A stretch of 64,000 nucleotides of DNA from NCBI RefSeq assembly GCF_000199675.1, contig NC_014960.1, positions 1,302,001 through 1,366,000 of the forward strand, written 5' to 3'. The notes beneath the pieces were generated by a model that did not search any database, was not told the origin of the DNA, and saw nothing but the letters and a program-made list of their open reading frames with translations. Positions 1 to 8,162 of the stretch are shown here, in pieces. Made by a program: the position numbers and the translations under genes. How positions within the stretch are numbered: position 1 is the stretch's first letter; the number at the start of each line of letters is the position of its first letter. Source of the stretch: Anaerolinea thermophila UNI-1 (lineage in GTDB: Bacteria; Chloroflexota; Anaerolineae; Anaerolineales; Anaerolineaceae).

Positions 1-325
1 GCGTTTCCTTGGACTGGAAGCCACAGCCCGCCTGAGCCGTGCGGCGCTGGAGACCCTGGCAATTATTGCCTATCGTCAGCCGATTACTCGCCCGGCAATT
101 GACGCCATTCGCGGCGTCAACAGTGATGGAGTCTTAAAGAGTCTGTTAAACAAGGGGCTGGTGGAAGAAGTTGGTCGGGCAGAGGCTCCCGGACGTCCCA
201 TTCTGTATGGGACGACCAGCGAGTTTCTCCAACATTTTGGATTATCTTCCTTGAAGGACTTACCCCCTTACGATCAGCAAGAAGAAGAAACTTCCAAACA
301 GGAAAATTTGATTTTGAAGGACTGA
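1..325 (+). CDS. scpB: Segregation and condensation protein B, C-terminal part
   Basis: The frame is open from base 2 and ends at TGA 323-325, giving about 107 residues with the start outside the window. The piece AALETLAIIAYRQPITR followed by IDAIRGVNS and GRPILYGTT matches the conserved second winged-helix domain of ScpB. ScpB is the kleisin-associated partner of ScpA in the SMC-ScpAB condensin, which organises and segregates the chromosome. The end is an acidic tail rich in E, Q and K. rluB starts 7 bases downstream on the same strand, the usual scpA-scpB-rluB order, so they are probably one transcript. Confidence 0.93.
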   Translation, partial: RFLGLEATARLSRAALETLAIIAYRQPITRPAIDAIRGVNSDGVLKSLLNKGLVEEVGRAEAPGRPILYGTTSEFLQHFGLSSLKDLPPYDQQEEETSKQENLILKD

Positions 326-332
326 AGACCAT

Positions 333-1070
333 ATGGCAGAAGAACGGGTACAGAAAATCCTTGCACGTGCAGGTTACGGCTCACGTCGTGCCTGTGAGGA
401 ATTGATTCTGGCGGGTAGGGTAAAAATCAACGGACAAACAGCAGTGTTGGGTTCGAAAGCCGACCCCAGCCGGGATCAGATTCTTGTGGATGGACAGAAA
501 ATCCCTCTCCAACCCCCACCGGTATATATCATGTTGCATAAACCCCAGGGGGTCCTTTCGGATGTGGAAGTACATAAAGACCCCCGACCGACCGTGCGCG
601 ATTTAGTGCCGGTGGAAGGACATTTATTCTCGGTGGGCAGGCTGGACTACGAAAGCGAAGGATTGATTTTACTCACCAATGACGGCGAACTGGCGAATCG
701 CCTCACTCACCCGCGTTACGGGCACGAGAAAGAGTACCGTGTGCTGGTTGGCACACGCCCGGATGAGCGTCAGTTGGAAGCCTGGCGACATGGGGTGGTC
801 CTGGAAGATGGCTATCGTACGGCGCCAGCGCAGGTACGGGTGGAAGGTGTTGCTGGAAAAGGGGCATGGTTACGGGTGATTCTGCGAGAAGGGCGAAAGC
901 GCCAGATCCGCGAGATGGGACGGTTGACCGGTTTACCGGTTTTGCGGATCATTCGTATTCGAATTGGAAGTTTGCTCTTGGGCGATTTGAAACCGGGTGA
1001 GTGGCGCTACCTTACCCCTCAGGAAGTACGTTTGCTCAAAGCCGGTGTATCTTCCTCTGCGCGTTCATAG
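333..1070 (+). CDS. rluB: 23S rRNA pseudouridine synthase, RsuA/RluB family
   Basis: The 245-residue product has an N-terminal S4 RNA-binding domain (about residues 3-60, with ARAGYGSRRACEELI) and a pseudouridine synthase domain. The catalytic aspartate is D105 in GRLDYESEGL, and KEYRV and EGRKRQIREM are also family motifs. RluB and RsuA type enzymes isomerise single uridines in large or small subunit rRNA. The scpB neighbour and the length favour RluB, but RluE/RluF-type specificity cannot be excluded from sequence alone. The ATG is 7 bases after the scpB stop. A strong hairpin terminator follows at 1095-1124. Confidence 0.93.
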   Translation: MAEERVQKILARAGYGSRRACEELILAGRVKINGQTAVLGSKADPSRDQILVDGQKIPLQPPPVYIMLHKPQGVLSDVEVHKDPRPTVRDLVPVEGHLFSVGRLDYESEGLILLTNDGELANRLTHPRYGHEKEYRVLVGTRPDERQLEAWRHGVVLEDGYRTAPAQVRVEGVAGKGAWLRVILREGRKRQIREMGRLTGLPVLRIIRIRIGSLLLGDLKPGEWRYLTPQEVRLLKAGVSSSARS

Positions 1071-1094
1071 TCCTATAAGGGTTTCCGTGAAAGC

Positions 1095-1124
1095 ATGCCT
1101 CCCGCTTTCAAAAGCGGGAGGCAT
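1095..1124 (+). terminator. Intrinsic terminator after rluB
   Basis: A perfect 14-bp stem (1095-1108 with 1111-1124) has a two-base loop and is followed by CTGTTTTATT. It lies 25 bases after the rluB stop and ends just before the stop codon of the opposing gene. The T-rich side is on the plus strand, so it mainly stops scpB-rluB transcription. Confidence 0.85.
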
Positions 1125-1129
1125 CTGTT

Positions 1130-1864
1130 TTATTCAGATGGCAAGACCTCAATAATTTTTTGTATCTGTTCTGGCGGGAACACCTGCTGTTTAGCCCGCT
1201 TTCTTACAAAGTCCTTCAATTTCTCTACATGCACAGCAGGATAGGGGGCATTGTCCATTCGATCCAGTTGCACATCGGGGTGGGTGAACACCAGGACTAC
1301 ATTGGCTTGGGGCAATTGTTCATCAGACAGGGTTTTCTTGACAAACTTGTCCCAGTCCATCAGCGCGGCTTCAGCATCCAGTTCAGGCCTTCCTATACTT
1401 TCCTGACCAAATAGTCGGGCTAACCATGAGACACCATGCTGGCGGTAACGGTTTTTCTCAAAGGTGATGAATCCTTTCTGGTAAAAAGGAACCAGCAACC
1501 AGATACCCGAAGGGCCAATCAGCAAATGTGATACAGGCCCTTGATAGTGGTAAAGATGATAGCGGTCATCCAGCCCTTTGAGACTGGAAGTAATCGCCTC
1601 ATCCAGAGGAATTTTGCCAAACCGGTTGCCAAAGTAAAGACTGATTTGGGTCAGAATCAGCCCAACAAACATTGCGCCATAGGAAAGGGTAAGATATCTC
1701 TCGCTCTCTGGTGTTGTCATGATGGCTGGGTCTTTGAAAGAAGCAATGATCTGGTTCAAAGCCAGCACAAACCCGCCGACCAGAACTGCCAGTGCAACGA
1801 AAGACGTGTATTGTCCAATTTTCTGATTACGCTGGACTTTTTTCTCATCACGAAGAACGTTCAT
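1130..1864 (-). CDS. Membrane protein with NERD-like domain, function unknown
   Basis: The 244-residue protein has two hydrophobic segments (about residues 20-42 and 62-82) and then a soluble domain. The stretch YHYQGPVSHLLIGPSGIWLLVP resembles the start of nuclease-related (NERD) domains, in which a beta-strand with an invariant glycine-rich turn precedes a conserved acidic/lysine core. I do not see a clear catalytic set, so nuclease activity is not claimed. The ATG lies 25 bases after the plsX stop, inside a minus-strand pair with plsX. The family assignment is tentative. An alternative is a general two-TM protein of unknown function. Confidence 0.55.
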   Translation of the reverse strand: MNVLRDEKKVQRNQKIGQYTSFVALAVLVGGFVLALNQIIASFKDPAIMTTPESERYLTLSYGAMFVGLILTQISLYFGNRFGKIPLDEAITSSLKGLDDRYHLYHYQGPVSHLLIGPSGIWLLVPFYQKGFITFEKNRYRQHGVSWLARLFGQESIGRPELDAEAALMDWDKFVKKTLSDEQLPQANVVLVFTHPDVQLDRMDNAPYPAVHVEKLKDFVRKRAKQQVFPPEQIQKIIEVLPSE

Positions 1865-1888
1865 GGATTCAGATACTCCCTGTAGGTA

Positions 1889-2902
1889 TTATTCAGTGGG
1901 TGGGGTAGATGAAAGTTCCTGCTGAATAGCATCGCGCAGGGCGCCGAGCAAGTCTTTCTGAACGGCTTGATGTGCCAGTTTGAGAGCGCTGTAAATCGCC
2001 CGAGCATTGGAGCGCCCGTGTCCCACAAACACCAGACCGTCGATTCCCAGTAAGGGTGCCGCTCCCACTTCATCGGGCGCCATCATCTTTTTCAGTTTGC
2101 GGAAGGCAGGCTTCGCCAGCAATCCGCCCAGCATGGTGATAGGGGAAGACTTGATTTGTTCTGTCAGCATGTCAATCAACAGTTTGCTGACGGCTTCTAC
2201 TGATTTCAGCATCACATTACCGACAAAGCCATCGGTAACCACTACGTCCACATCACCCTGAAAAATTTCTTTTCCTTCCACGTTGCCAATGAAGTTGAGG
2301 CGGGTTTTCTCCAACAGCGGATAAGTATCGTGCACCAGTTGATTGCCTTTGGAGGCTTCTTCGCCATTGGAAAGCAGTCCTACGCGCGGGCGCTCAATTC
2401 CGAGCATTTTTTGTGCGTAGATAGATCCCATCACGGCAAATTCAACCAGAAATTCCGGACGGCAATCCACATTCGCACCGATATCACAAACCACGCAAAA
2501 GCCTTTACGGGTGGGGAAGACCGCGGTAAGTGGCGGACGCGAGACACCGCGGATACGTCCCAGGGTACGCAGGGCAATGAAATTTGCCCCACCAGTGTTT
2601 CCCGCGGTAACAAAGGCGCTGGCTTCGCCGGATTTGATCAGTTCCATTCCGACAGCCATAGAATTGCGCGGTTTTTTCCTTGCACCTTCAACGGGTTTAT
2701 CGGTCATTTCCAGCACATCAGGGGCATGGACGAGCCGAACAGGGGCATTGCGGGTGTTGGCTTTTTCCAGTTTGGGACGCACAATTTCTTCGTTCCCTAC
2801 CAGGATGATTTCTTCACCCAATTCCAGGGCTGCAGTGATAGCCCCTTCAATTTCAGGGTCGGGGTAACGATCGCTTCCCATGGCATCAAGTACAATTGGC
2901 AT
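1889..2902 (-). CDS. plsX: Phosphate acyltransferase PlsX
   Basis: The 337-residue protein begins with the PlsX signature VLDAMGSDRYPDPEIEGA and contains GNTGGANF, CDIGANVDCRPEFLVEFA and DGFVGNVMLKS, all family hallmarks. PlsX converts acyl-ACP and phosphate to acyl-phosphate, which PlsY uses to start glycerophospholipid synthesis. It is a peripheral membrane enzyme. The length is typical. A Shine-Dalgarno GAGAGG sits before the ATG. The upstream region shares a palindromic ATTATAAT with the divergent tRNA-Leu promoter, so a minus-strand -10 box at 2950-2955 is possible. Confidence 0.96.
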   Translation of the reverse strand: MPIVLDAMGSDRYPDPEIEGAITAALELGEEIILVGNEEIVRPKLEKANTRNAPVRLVHAPDVLEMTDKPVEGARKKPRNSMAVGMELIKSGEASAFVTAGNTGGANFIALRTLGRIRGVSRPPLTAVFPTRKGFCVVCDIGANVDCRPEFLVEFAVMGSIYAQKMLGIERPRVGLLSNGEEASKGNQLVHDTYPLLEKTRLNFIGNVEGKEIFQGDVDVVVTDGFVGNVMLKSVEAVSKLLIDMLTEQIKSSPITMLGGLLAKPAFRKLKKMMAPDEVGAAPLLGIDGLVFVGHGRSNARAIYSALKLAHQAVQKDLLGALRDAIQQELSSTPPTE

Positions 2903-2929
2903 GGCAACCTCTCTATTGCTGGATTTTGC

Positions 2930-2957
2930 TTGACATTCAACCAGAGCCGATTATAAT
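2930..2957 (+). promoter_or_regulatory. Sigma-70 type promoter of tRNA-Leu
   Basis: A consensus -35 TTGACA (2930-2935) and consensus -10 TATAAT (2952-2957) are separated by 16 bp. Transcription should begin around 2964, a few bases before the mature tRNA 5' end at 2970. Confidence 0.85.
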
Positions 2958-2969
2958 ACAGACACGCAC

Positions 2970-3051
2970 GCGCTGGTGCTGGAATTGGCAGACAGGCATG
3001 GTTGAGGGCCATGTGCCGCGAGGCGTGTGGGTTCAACTCCCACCCAGCGCA
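2970..3051 (+). tRNA. tRNA-Leu (anticodon GAG)
   Basis: The acceptor stem GCGCTGG (2970-2976) pairs with CCAGCGC (3044-3050), with discriminator A at 3051. The anticodon arm CATGG-TTGAGGG-CCATG gives anticodon GAG. The T arm GTGGG-TTCAACT-CCCAC is intact. The long variable arm (TGCCGCGAGGCG) is the class II feature expected of tRNA-Leu. The 3' CCA is not encoded and must be added after transcription. Confidence 0.95.
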
Positions 3052-3056
3052 CTCAC

Positions 3057-3080
3057 AAAGCCGCACAAGCGGCTTTTTTT
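3057..3080 (+). terminator. Terminator of tRNA-Leu
   Basis: An 8-bp stem AAAGCCGC/GCGGCTTT with loop ACAA is followed by a run of T, six bases after the tRNA. Confidence 0.88.
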
Positions 3081-3102
3081 ATAAACTTCTCCGGGTTTTT
3101 AC

Positions 3103-3131
3103 TTGTCTATAACACATGATTGGGGGATAAT
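3103..3131 (+). promoter_or_regulatory. Probable promoter of the kinase-regulator operon
   Basis: TTGTCT (3103-3108) and GATAAT (3126-3131) are spaced by 17 bp and lie upstream of the sensor kinase start at 3199. The match is good but not perfect. TAAAAT nearer the gene is an alternative -10. Confidence 0.45.
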
Positions 3132-3198
3132 GGATGAAAATTTCCTTTTAGAAAGCGTTGTAAAATGATATGGGGGAAGATGAATTTGAGGTAAGCCT

Positions 3199-4803
3199 AT
3201 GACCACACCCACCATTCTGGTAGTGGATGATGATCGAAGTATTGTGAAGTTATGCCAGCGCTTGCTTGAGAGGGCTTCCTTTCAGGTGTTGGCGTCCACA
3301 GACCCTTTCGAGGCTTTGAAGATTCTCGAAGTCCATCGTGTGGATTTACTGCTAACCGATATTCGCATGCCTGTGATGGATGGCTTTGAACTCATTGAGC
3401 GCGGTAAGGCTCTACAGCCCGATCTGGCAGTTCTGGTGATGACCGGGTTTGGCACGGTGGACACCGCCATTCAGGCGTTGTATCGGGGCGTTGATGGGCT
3501 CATTCTCAAACCTTTTGAAAACACTGCCGGTTTGGTGGAAGCCGTTCAGCGTGTTCTCACCTATGCTCGCCAAAAACAGGAAGCGGCAAGAGCGCAGGTT
3601 CTCAAACCCTTATTTGACATCACAGAAACCTTACTGGCAGAAACTTCCCTGAAAACTCTGGAGAAGTTGATTCAAAATGCCATCATTGGGATTTTTCAGT
3701 GCGAATATGTAGGGGTGATCCAGCGTGAAGGGCAGGGGAGAGGGGGAAACCTGGTTGTGGGGCATATGCTCCCCCGGCAGTTGGAAAAAGACCTGTGGGA
3801 AAAAATCTTCCATTTCCTGGTTGAACATGACAGCACCCCAATTCTGATCCATCAAACGGGACCGGGAGATACAGCACTCCAAAAAATTTTACGATCGGCG
3901 GGATGGAATTCCCTCATGGTTACGTTTATTAACCGTGGTGGGCGAGAGTTCATTTTTCTGGCTGGCCGCTCGAGCCCGGCGCAGCCCTACACTTCTGCCG
4001 ATTTAGACCTCTTTACCATGCTGGCACGCCAGGCAGCCGTGGCGTTGGAAAATGCTCGTCTCTACACCGATTTGAAAGATTATGTGCGTCGTGTGGAGGA
4101 ATCTCAGCAAGCCCTGGTGCAGGCTGAAAAGATGGCTGCGGTTGGACGTCTGGTTGCTTCGCTGGCACATGAGATCAATAACCCGTTACAGTCGCTGCAA
4201 AATTGTCTACACCTGGCGTTGCGTGCCGATTTAGACCCGGAACAACGCAGTCACTATCTGAACATGACAGAAACTGAGTTAAACCGCCTGATCCAAACAG
4301 TGCGCCGGATGCTGGAGTTCTACCGTCCCAGTTCTCGTGAGCGCACTCCCATCCGATTAGCAAAGGCGGTTCAACACGTCCTGGACTTAATGCGCTCGGA
4401 AGTTCACTCGCGTGGGGTGGAGGTTGCAGTCCATATTCCTGAGGAGATTGAGATTACCGGTTTGGAAGATCAGATTCAACAGGTTTTCTTCAACCTTGTG
4501 CTGAATGCTATGGACGCCGTGGAGGAATGTGAAACAAAACGGATCTGGATTGAATGCGTTTCAGATGAAAAAGATTGGGTGATCACGGTGGAGGACTCGG
4601 GGCGTGGAGTTCCCCCGGACATCAGGGATCGTATTTTTGAACCTTTCATCAGCACCAAGAAAAATGGCACTGGCTTAGGTCTGGCGGTCAGTTATGGAAT
4701 CATCGAAGCCCATGGTGGAACGCTTGCTCTCATTCCGGGAAAATATGGACAGGGGGCTTGTTTTGAAATTCGCTTTCCAAAAGAAGAGGAAATGGACGCA
4801 TGA
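3199..4803 (+). CDS. Sensor histidine kinase with N-terminal receiver and GAF domain
   Basis: The 534-residue soluble protein has a receiver domain (residues 1-125; acidic pair D10/D11, phosphoacceptor D54, K in LKPF), then a GAF domain (about 150-300), a coiled coil, and HisKA with H324 in LAHEINNPL. The HATPase_c domain has an N-box near N436, G1 EDSGRG and G2 GTGLGL. No membrane segment is seen. The receiver at the front suggests it is itself a phosphorylation target in a relay, and the HEINNPL form of the H-box is that of NtrB/ZraS-like kinases. The next gene overlaps by 4 bases (ATGA), so kinase and regulator are translationally coupled. The stimulus is unknown. Confidence 0.88.
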   Translation: MTTPTILVVDDDRSIVKLCQRLLERASFQVLASTDPFEALKILEVHRVDLLLTDIRMPVMDGFELIERGKALQPDLAVLVMTGFGTVDTAIQALYRGVDGLILKPFENTAGLVEAVQRVLTYARQKQEAARAQVLKPLFDITETLLAETSLKTLEKLIQNAIIGIFQCEYVGVIQREGQGRGGNLVVGHMLPRQLEKDLWEKIFHFLVEHDSTPILIHQTGPGDTALQKILRSAGWNSLMVTFINRGGREFIFLAGRSSPAQPYTSADLDLFTMLARQAAVALENARLYTDLKDYVRRVEESQQALVQAEKMAAVGRLVASLAHEINNPLQSLQNCLHLALRADLDPEQRSHYLNMTETELNRLIQTVRRMLEFYRPSSRERTPIRLAKAVQHVLDLMRSEVHSRGVEVAVHIPEEIEITGLEDQIQQVFFNLVLNAMDAVEECETKRIWIECVSDEKDWVITVEDSGRGVPPDIRDRIFEPFISTKKNGTGLGLAVSYGIIEAHGGTLALIPGKYGQGACFEIRFPKEEEMDA

Positions 4804-5525
4804 ATCGAATTTTGATTGTAGATGATGAAGAAGTTGCTCGACTTTCGCTGGCAGAAATCCTCAAGTTAGAGGGGTACCTCATTCGTACTGCGGCAAGTGG
4901 CGAAGCCGCAGTGGATTTATTGCGCCGTGAGACCTTCGATGTGATGATTCTGGATTTGAAAATGCCGGGTATGGGAGGCATGGATGTCTTACGAACCATT
5001 GTAGATACCCTTCCCGATTTGAAAGTAATCGTGCTTACAGCGCATGGCTCTATGGATACAGCCATCCAGGCTTTGCGCTACCGTGTGCATGATTATTTAC
5101 TCAAGCCTGCCACTCCGGCTCAGATTATCAAAAGCATTCAAGGGGCTTTGGAGCAACGTCAGCGCGAGAAGTATCATGCCGAATTGCTTGCCCGTGCTCC
5201 GCAGTTAATGTCTTTTCCCGGTGGCGCGGAGATGGATTTGAATCGTCGCATTATTCGCTGGCGGGGTGGAGAAGTTTCCCTCACGCCAACCGAAGCCAAA
5301 CTGTTGGGTATTTTGTACCAGTTGAAAGGACAGGTCATTACCCATTCTGAACTGGTATTAATCTGCCAGGGATATCGGGTGGATAACGAAGAAGCCGCGC
5401 GTATTCTGCGCCCGGTAGTCAGCCGTTTGCGCCAAAAACTGGAATCTGTGCCCGGATGGAATGAATGGATTAAGAACGTACGCGGTTCAGGCTACGTGCT
5501 AGACTTTACTAGCGCTCAGGGTTGA
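4800..5525 (+). CDS. Response regulator, OmpR/PhoB-type DNA-binding
   Basis: The 241-residue protein has a receiver (D8, D9, phosphoacceptor D52 in ILDLKMPGMGG, T79-region LTAHG, K in LLKPA) followed by a winged-helix effector domain (about 145-240; VSLTPTEAKLLGILY and VRGSGYVLDF). It should bind DNA when phosphorylated by the kinase encoded just upstream, whose last 4 bases it overlaps. It ends 10 bases inside the opposite-strand exporter gene, so the 3' ends of the two transcripts are complementary. Confidence 0.92.
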   Translation: MNRILIVDDEEVARLSLAEILKLEGYLIRTAASGEAAVDLLRRETFDVMILDLKMPGMGGMDVLRTIVDTLPDLKVIVLTAHGSMDTAIQALRYRVHDYLLKPATPAQIIKSIQGALEQRQREKYHAELLARAPQLMSFPGGAEMDLNRRIIRWRGGEVSLTPTEAKLLGILYQLKGQVITHSELVLICQGYRVDNEEAARILRPVVSRLRQKLESVPGWNEWIKNVRGSGYVLDFTSAQG

Positions 5526-6460
5526 GACTGCCAGGGTACGTCGGTTGTAGGAATTGAAGGTGGGTTGAGCCACGAAAGCCACCCGGTAGCCACGCGCTTT
5601 TGTGGCGGAATGCGGTCCAGCCCAACCAGAATGAGGCTCACACACAGCAGCGTAGCGCCTAACCATTGCTGAGGGGTGAGTTTTTCATTTAATAATATAC
5701 TGGAAAGTACCACGGTAACCAGCACTTCCCCCAAACCCAGCAAGGCGGTTTGCAATCCTCCCAGGCGCTTGATCCCCAAAAATAGAGTGAAGCGGGAAAG
5801 AAAGGTAATGAGTGCCATGGAGAGAATCGCCCACCAGGCTACACCATCGGCAGGTGGACGGCGATCCCCGATGAGATAGGCAAGGACTACCGTTGCTGCC
5901 ATCCCCAGCAGAGTATAAATCGTCACGGTCGGGGCAGGCACCTCGAAGAGGATACGCTGATTAATTACAAGGTGAAGGGCGTACAGGGCTGCAGAACCTA
6001 CCATCATCACTGCACCGAGAATATCTATTGTGCCTTCGTGGGTTTGTAAGAGCAACCCAACCGCAACAATGGAAATCACCAGGCGAAGCGCGGTCAGGGG
6101 GGTAATGGATTGACGATCCAGCAGCAACCAGAAGGCTAAGAAGAGAGGGTAGAGGGAATAAAGTAATTGTCCAACGCCCGCGTTGATTCTGCCGAGAGCA
6201 GTGTAGTAGAGCACCGAGCCCAACCCGTTGATGAAGCCTGCCAGCAGGCACCCAACCAAGCCCACTGGATAAATGTAAAAGAAAGGACGCCGCCAGATTG
6301 CCATGAAAGCCATGAACAGAATGGCGGCAATCCCTGTGCGCAGGGCGATCACTGCCAGCGGCGTAAAACCAGAGAGGATGGCAACTTTTCCAAAAATTGG
6401 CACCACCCCCAAAAATAACGCTGACGCCAGCGCCGCAGTGATCCCCTGCTGTTTGGTCAT
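5516..6460 (-). CDS. EamA/DMT family transporter
   Basis: The 314-residue hydrophobic protein has about ten transmembrane helices arranged as two EamA repeats (ALFLGVVPIFGKVA in the first, LFLGIKRLGGLQTALLGLGEVL in the second). This family includes amino acid and metabolite exporters such as the threonine/homoserine exporter RhtA. It lies 7 bases downstream of the threonine synthase-receiver gene as the last gene of the long minus-strand run. Export of threonine or a precursor is therefore an attractive inference but is not shown. The C-terminus has a short soluble tail. Confidence 0.85.
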   Translation of the reverse strand: MTKQQGITAALASALFLGVVPIFGKVAILSGFTPLAVIALRTGIAAILFMAFMAIWRRPFFYIYPVGLVGCLLAGFINGLGSVLYYTALGRINAGVGQLLYSLYPLFLAFWLLLDRQSITPLTALRLVISIVAVGLLLQTHEGTIDILGAVMMVGSAALYALHLVINQRILFEVPAPTVTIYTLLGMAATVVLAYLIGDRRPPADGVAWWAILSMALITFLSRFTLFLGIKRLGGLQTALLGLGEVLVTVVLSSILLNEKLTPQQWLGATLLCVSLILVGLDRIPPQKRVATGWLSWLNPPSIPTTDVPWQSQP

Positions 6461-6467
6461 AGCGTTA

Positions 6468-8150
6468 TCATCCTAACAACGCACGTACCTCATCCATGAA
6501 TTCGTCGCTCATGAAATCCCCTTTTTGCATCAAGGTTTGGATGTGCCCCCGCAACCGGTCTTTTTCATTGGGGGTCAGTTCTTTTGCAGTGACAACGATG
6601 ACGGGAATTTCAGCTGTCTCTGGAGACTTCTTCAGTTCATTGAGAACGGTGAAGCCGTCCATTTCCGGCATCATCAGGTCAAGGATAATCAGGTTAGGCA
6701 GTTCCCGGCGTGCCATTTCAATGGCTTCCAGGCCATTGGTGGCTTCGTACAACTTGTACTCGCCTTGAGATTGTAAAATACGGCGGATGAGACGGCGCAC
6801 GTCGGGATTGTCATCCACGATCAAAATGCGAGGGAAGCGGTCCAGCGAGACTTTGGTCAAAGCCGCCAGCAAGCCTTCCTCATTGCTCTCTTCCATTCCC
6901 TGAGAGGGTACCAAATCGCGCGCCCATCCTTCTCCAAGGATATTGCGTTCTACTGGAACGGTATGTCCACTGCAATTGACCACTACGGTCTCGTGGGGTT
7001 TGATGATGCCTGCGCGAATCAGTTTGACCAATCCGGCAAAGGCAACTGCGGCTGCAGGTTCTACTGAAAGGCCCTCCATTTTGGCAAGGAAGTGCATGGC
7101 TCGGAAGGCTTCATCATCTGAGACAGCCTCAAACTCTCCCCCGGAAGCGGCAAGCATCTTCTGGCGCAGATAGGTATAGGTACGACCCGGATCGCCGGTT
7201 GCCAGAGTGGCAATCAATGTTCTGGGGGATTGGACCGGCACGGCAGTTTCGCGGTTTTGTTTCCATGCATGTACCATTGGGGCGCACCCTTCTGCCTGAA
7301 TGGGAGCAATTTTGGGAATCCGATCAATCCATCCCATGCGGTACAATTCCTCAAACCCTTTGAGCACGCCAATGGGCCCCATGCCCCCGGAAACTGCCTG
7401 GACGTACCAATCGGGGGCGCGCCAGCGTGGTTTTTGTCCTTCGGGTGGAAAGACCGGGTCGCCCATGAGATTGGTCAACTGCTCGGCAATTTCAAAGGCA
7501 ATCGTTTTCATTGACTCGATGCATGGCACGGTGCGTGCCCCCAGGTCGATGCTCAGGTGGCGCTGTTGAGCAAATTCCGCAGCCACTTTCTTGGCTTGAT
7601 CATACGAGCCTGTAATTTTAATGACCTGTGTGCCGTAAATGGCGACCTCGCGCATTTTGGCGGCGGGAACCAGGCTGGTCAGAAATGCCCACAATTTAAT
7701 TCCTGCCCGAGCAGAGTAAGCAGAGTACGAAATAGCCACATTACCGGTAGAGGCAATGACAAACTCAGAGACTCCCGCTTCCTTAAGAGTGGCAACCGTG
7801 ACAGAAGCCTGCCGATCCTTAAAAGAAGCTGTTGGACCTTGGCGTTCGTCTTTGACGTAGATGTTGGGATTTCCCAGCATCATTCCCAGATTTGTAGCCC
7901 GAATCAGCGGAGTGCCCCCTTCGCCCATGCTCAACTCAGGGCGAGGGTTTTCCACCGGTAACAGTTCGCGGTATCGCCAGATATCAAAGGGGCGGGAAGA
8001 CAGGCGTTGAGCCAGTGTGGTGGCTAACTCGTCATAGTCATAACGCGCTTCACGCCACATACTGCCGCACTGCGGACAGGCTGGCTGGACAATGGAGAAA
8101 GGTGCTTTGTGTCCACAATCAAGACATTCAACGATAACATGAGAAGGCAT
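6468..8150 (-). CDS. Threonine synthase-like PLP enzyme fused to a response-regulator receiver
   Basis: The 560-residue protein has three parts. An N-terminal zinc ribbon (C9, C12, C25, C28) is followed by a fold-type II PLP domain (to about residue 430) with probable Schiff-base K111 in GPTASFKDRQ and motifs ASTGNVAIS and NCSGHT. The third part is a C-terminal receiver (441-560). The PLP part matches threonine synthase, which converts O-phosphohomoserine to threonine. The receiver keeps all phosphorylation residues: D446/D447, phosphoacceptor D491, T521 and K543. The fusion is one uninterrupted frame with no stop or frameshift. It sits 12 bases downstream of the big hybrid kinase gene. Regulation of enzyme activity by phosphorylation is an inference. 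Threonine synthase paralogs with other beta-replacement activities remain possible. Confidence 0.85.
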   Translation of the reverse strand: MPSHVIVECLDCGHKAPFSIVQPACPQCGSMWREARYDYDELATTLAQRLSSRPFDIWRYRELLPVENPRPELSMGEGGTPLIRATNLGMMLGNPNIYVKDERQGPTASFKDRQASVTVATLKEAGVSEFVIASTGNVAISYSAYSARAGIKLWAFLTSLVPAAKMREVAIYGTQVIKITGSYDQAKKVAAEFAQQRHLSIDLGARTVPCIESMKTIAFEIAEQLTNLMGDPVFPPEGQKPRWRAPDWYVQAVSGGMGPIGVLKGFEELYRMGWIDRIPKIAPIQAEGCAPMVHAWKQNRETAVPVQSPRTLIATLATGDPGRTYTYLRQKMLAASGGEFEAVSDDEAFRAMHFLAKMEGLSVEPAAAVAFAGLVKLIRAGIIKPHETVVVNCSGHTVPVERNILGEGWARDLVPSQGMEESNEEGLLAALTKVSLDRFPRILIVDDNPDVRRLIRRILQSQGEYKLYEATNGLEAIEMARRELPNLIILDLMMPEMDGFTVLNELKKSPETAEIPVIVVTAKELTPNEKDRLRGHIQTLMQKGDFMSDEFMDEVRALLG

Positions 8151-8162
8151 AAGGTTTTTCCA

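Noticed and set aside
2330..2956. Plus-strand frame of 208 codons opposite plsX
   Set aside because: Antisense to plsX with no family motifs and a low-complexity Phe/His/Gly composition.
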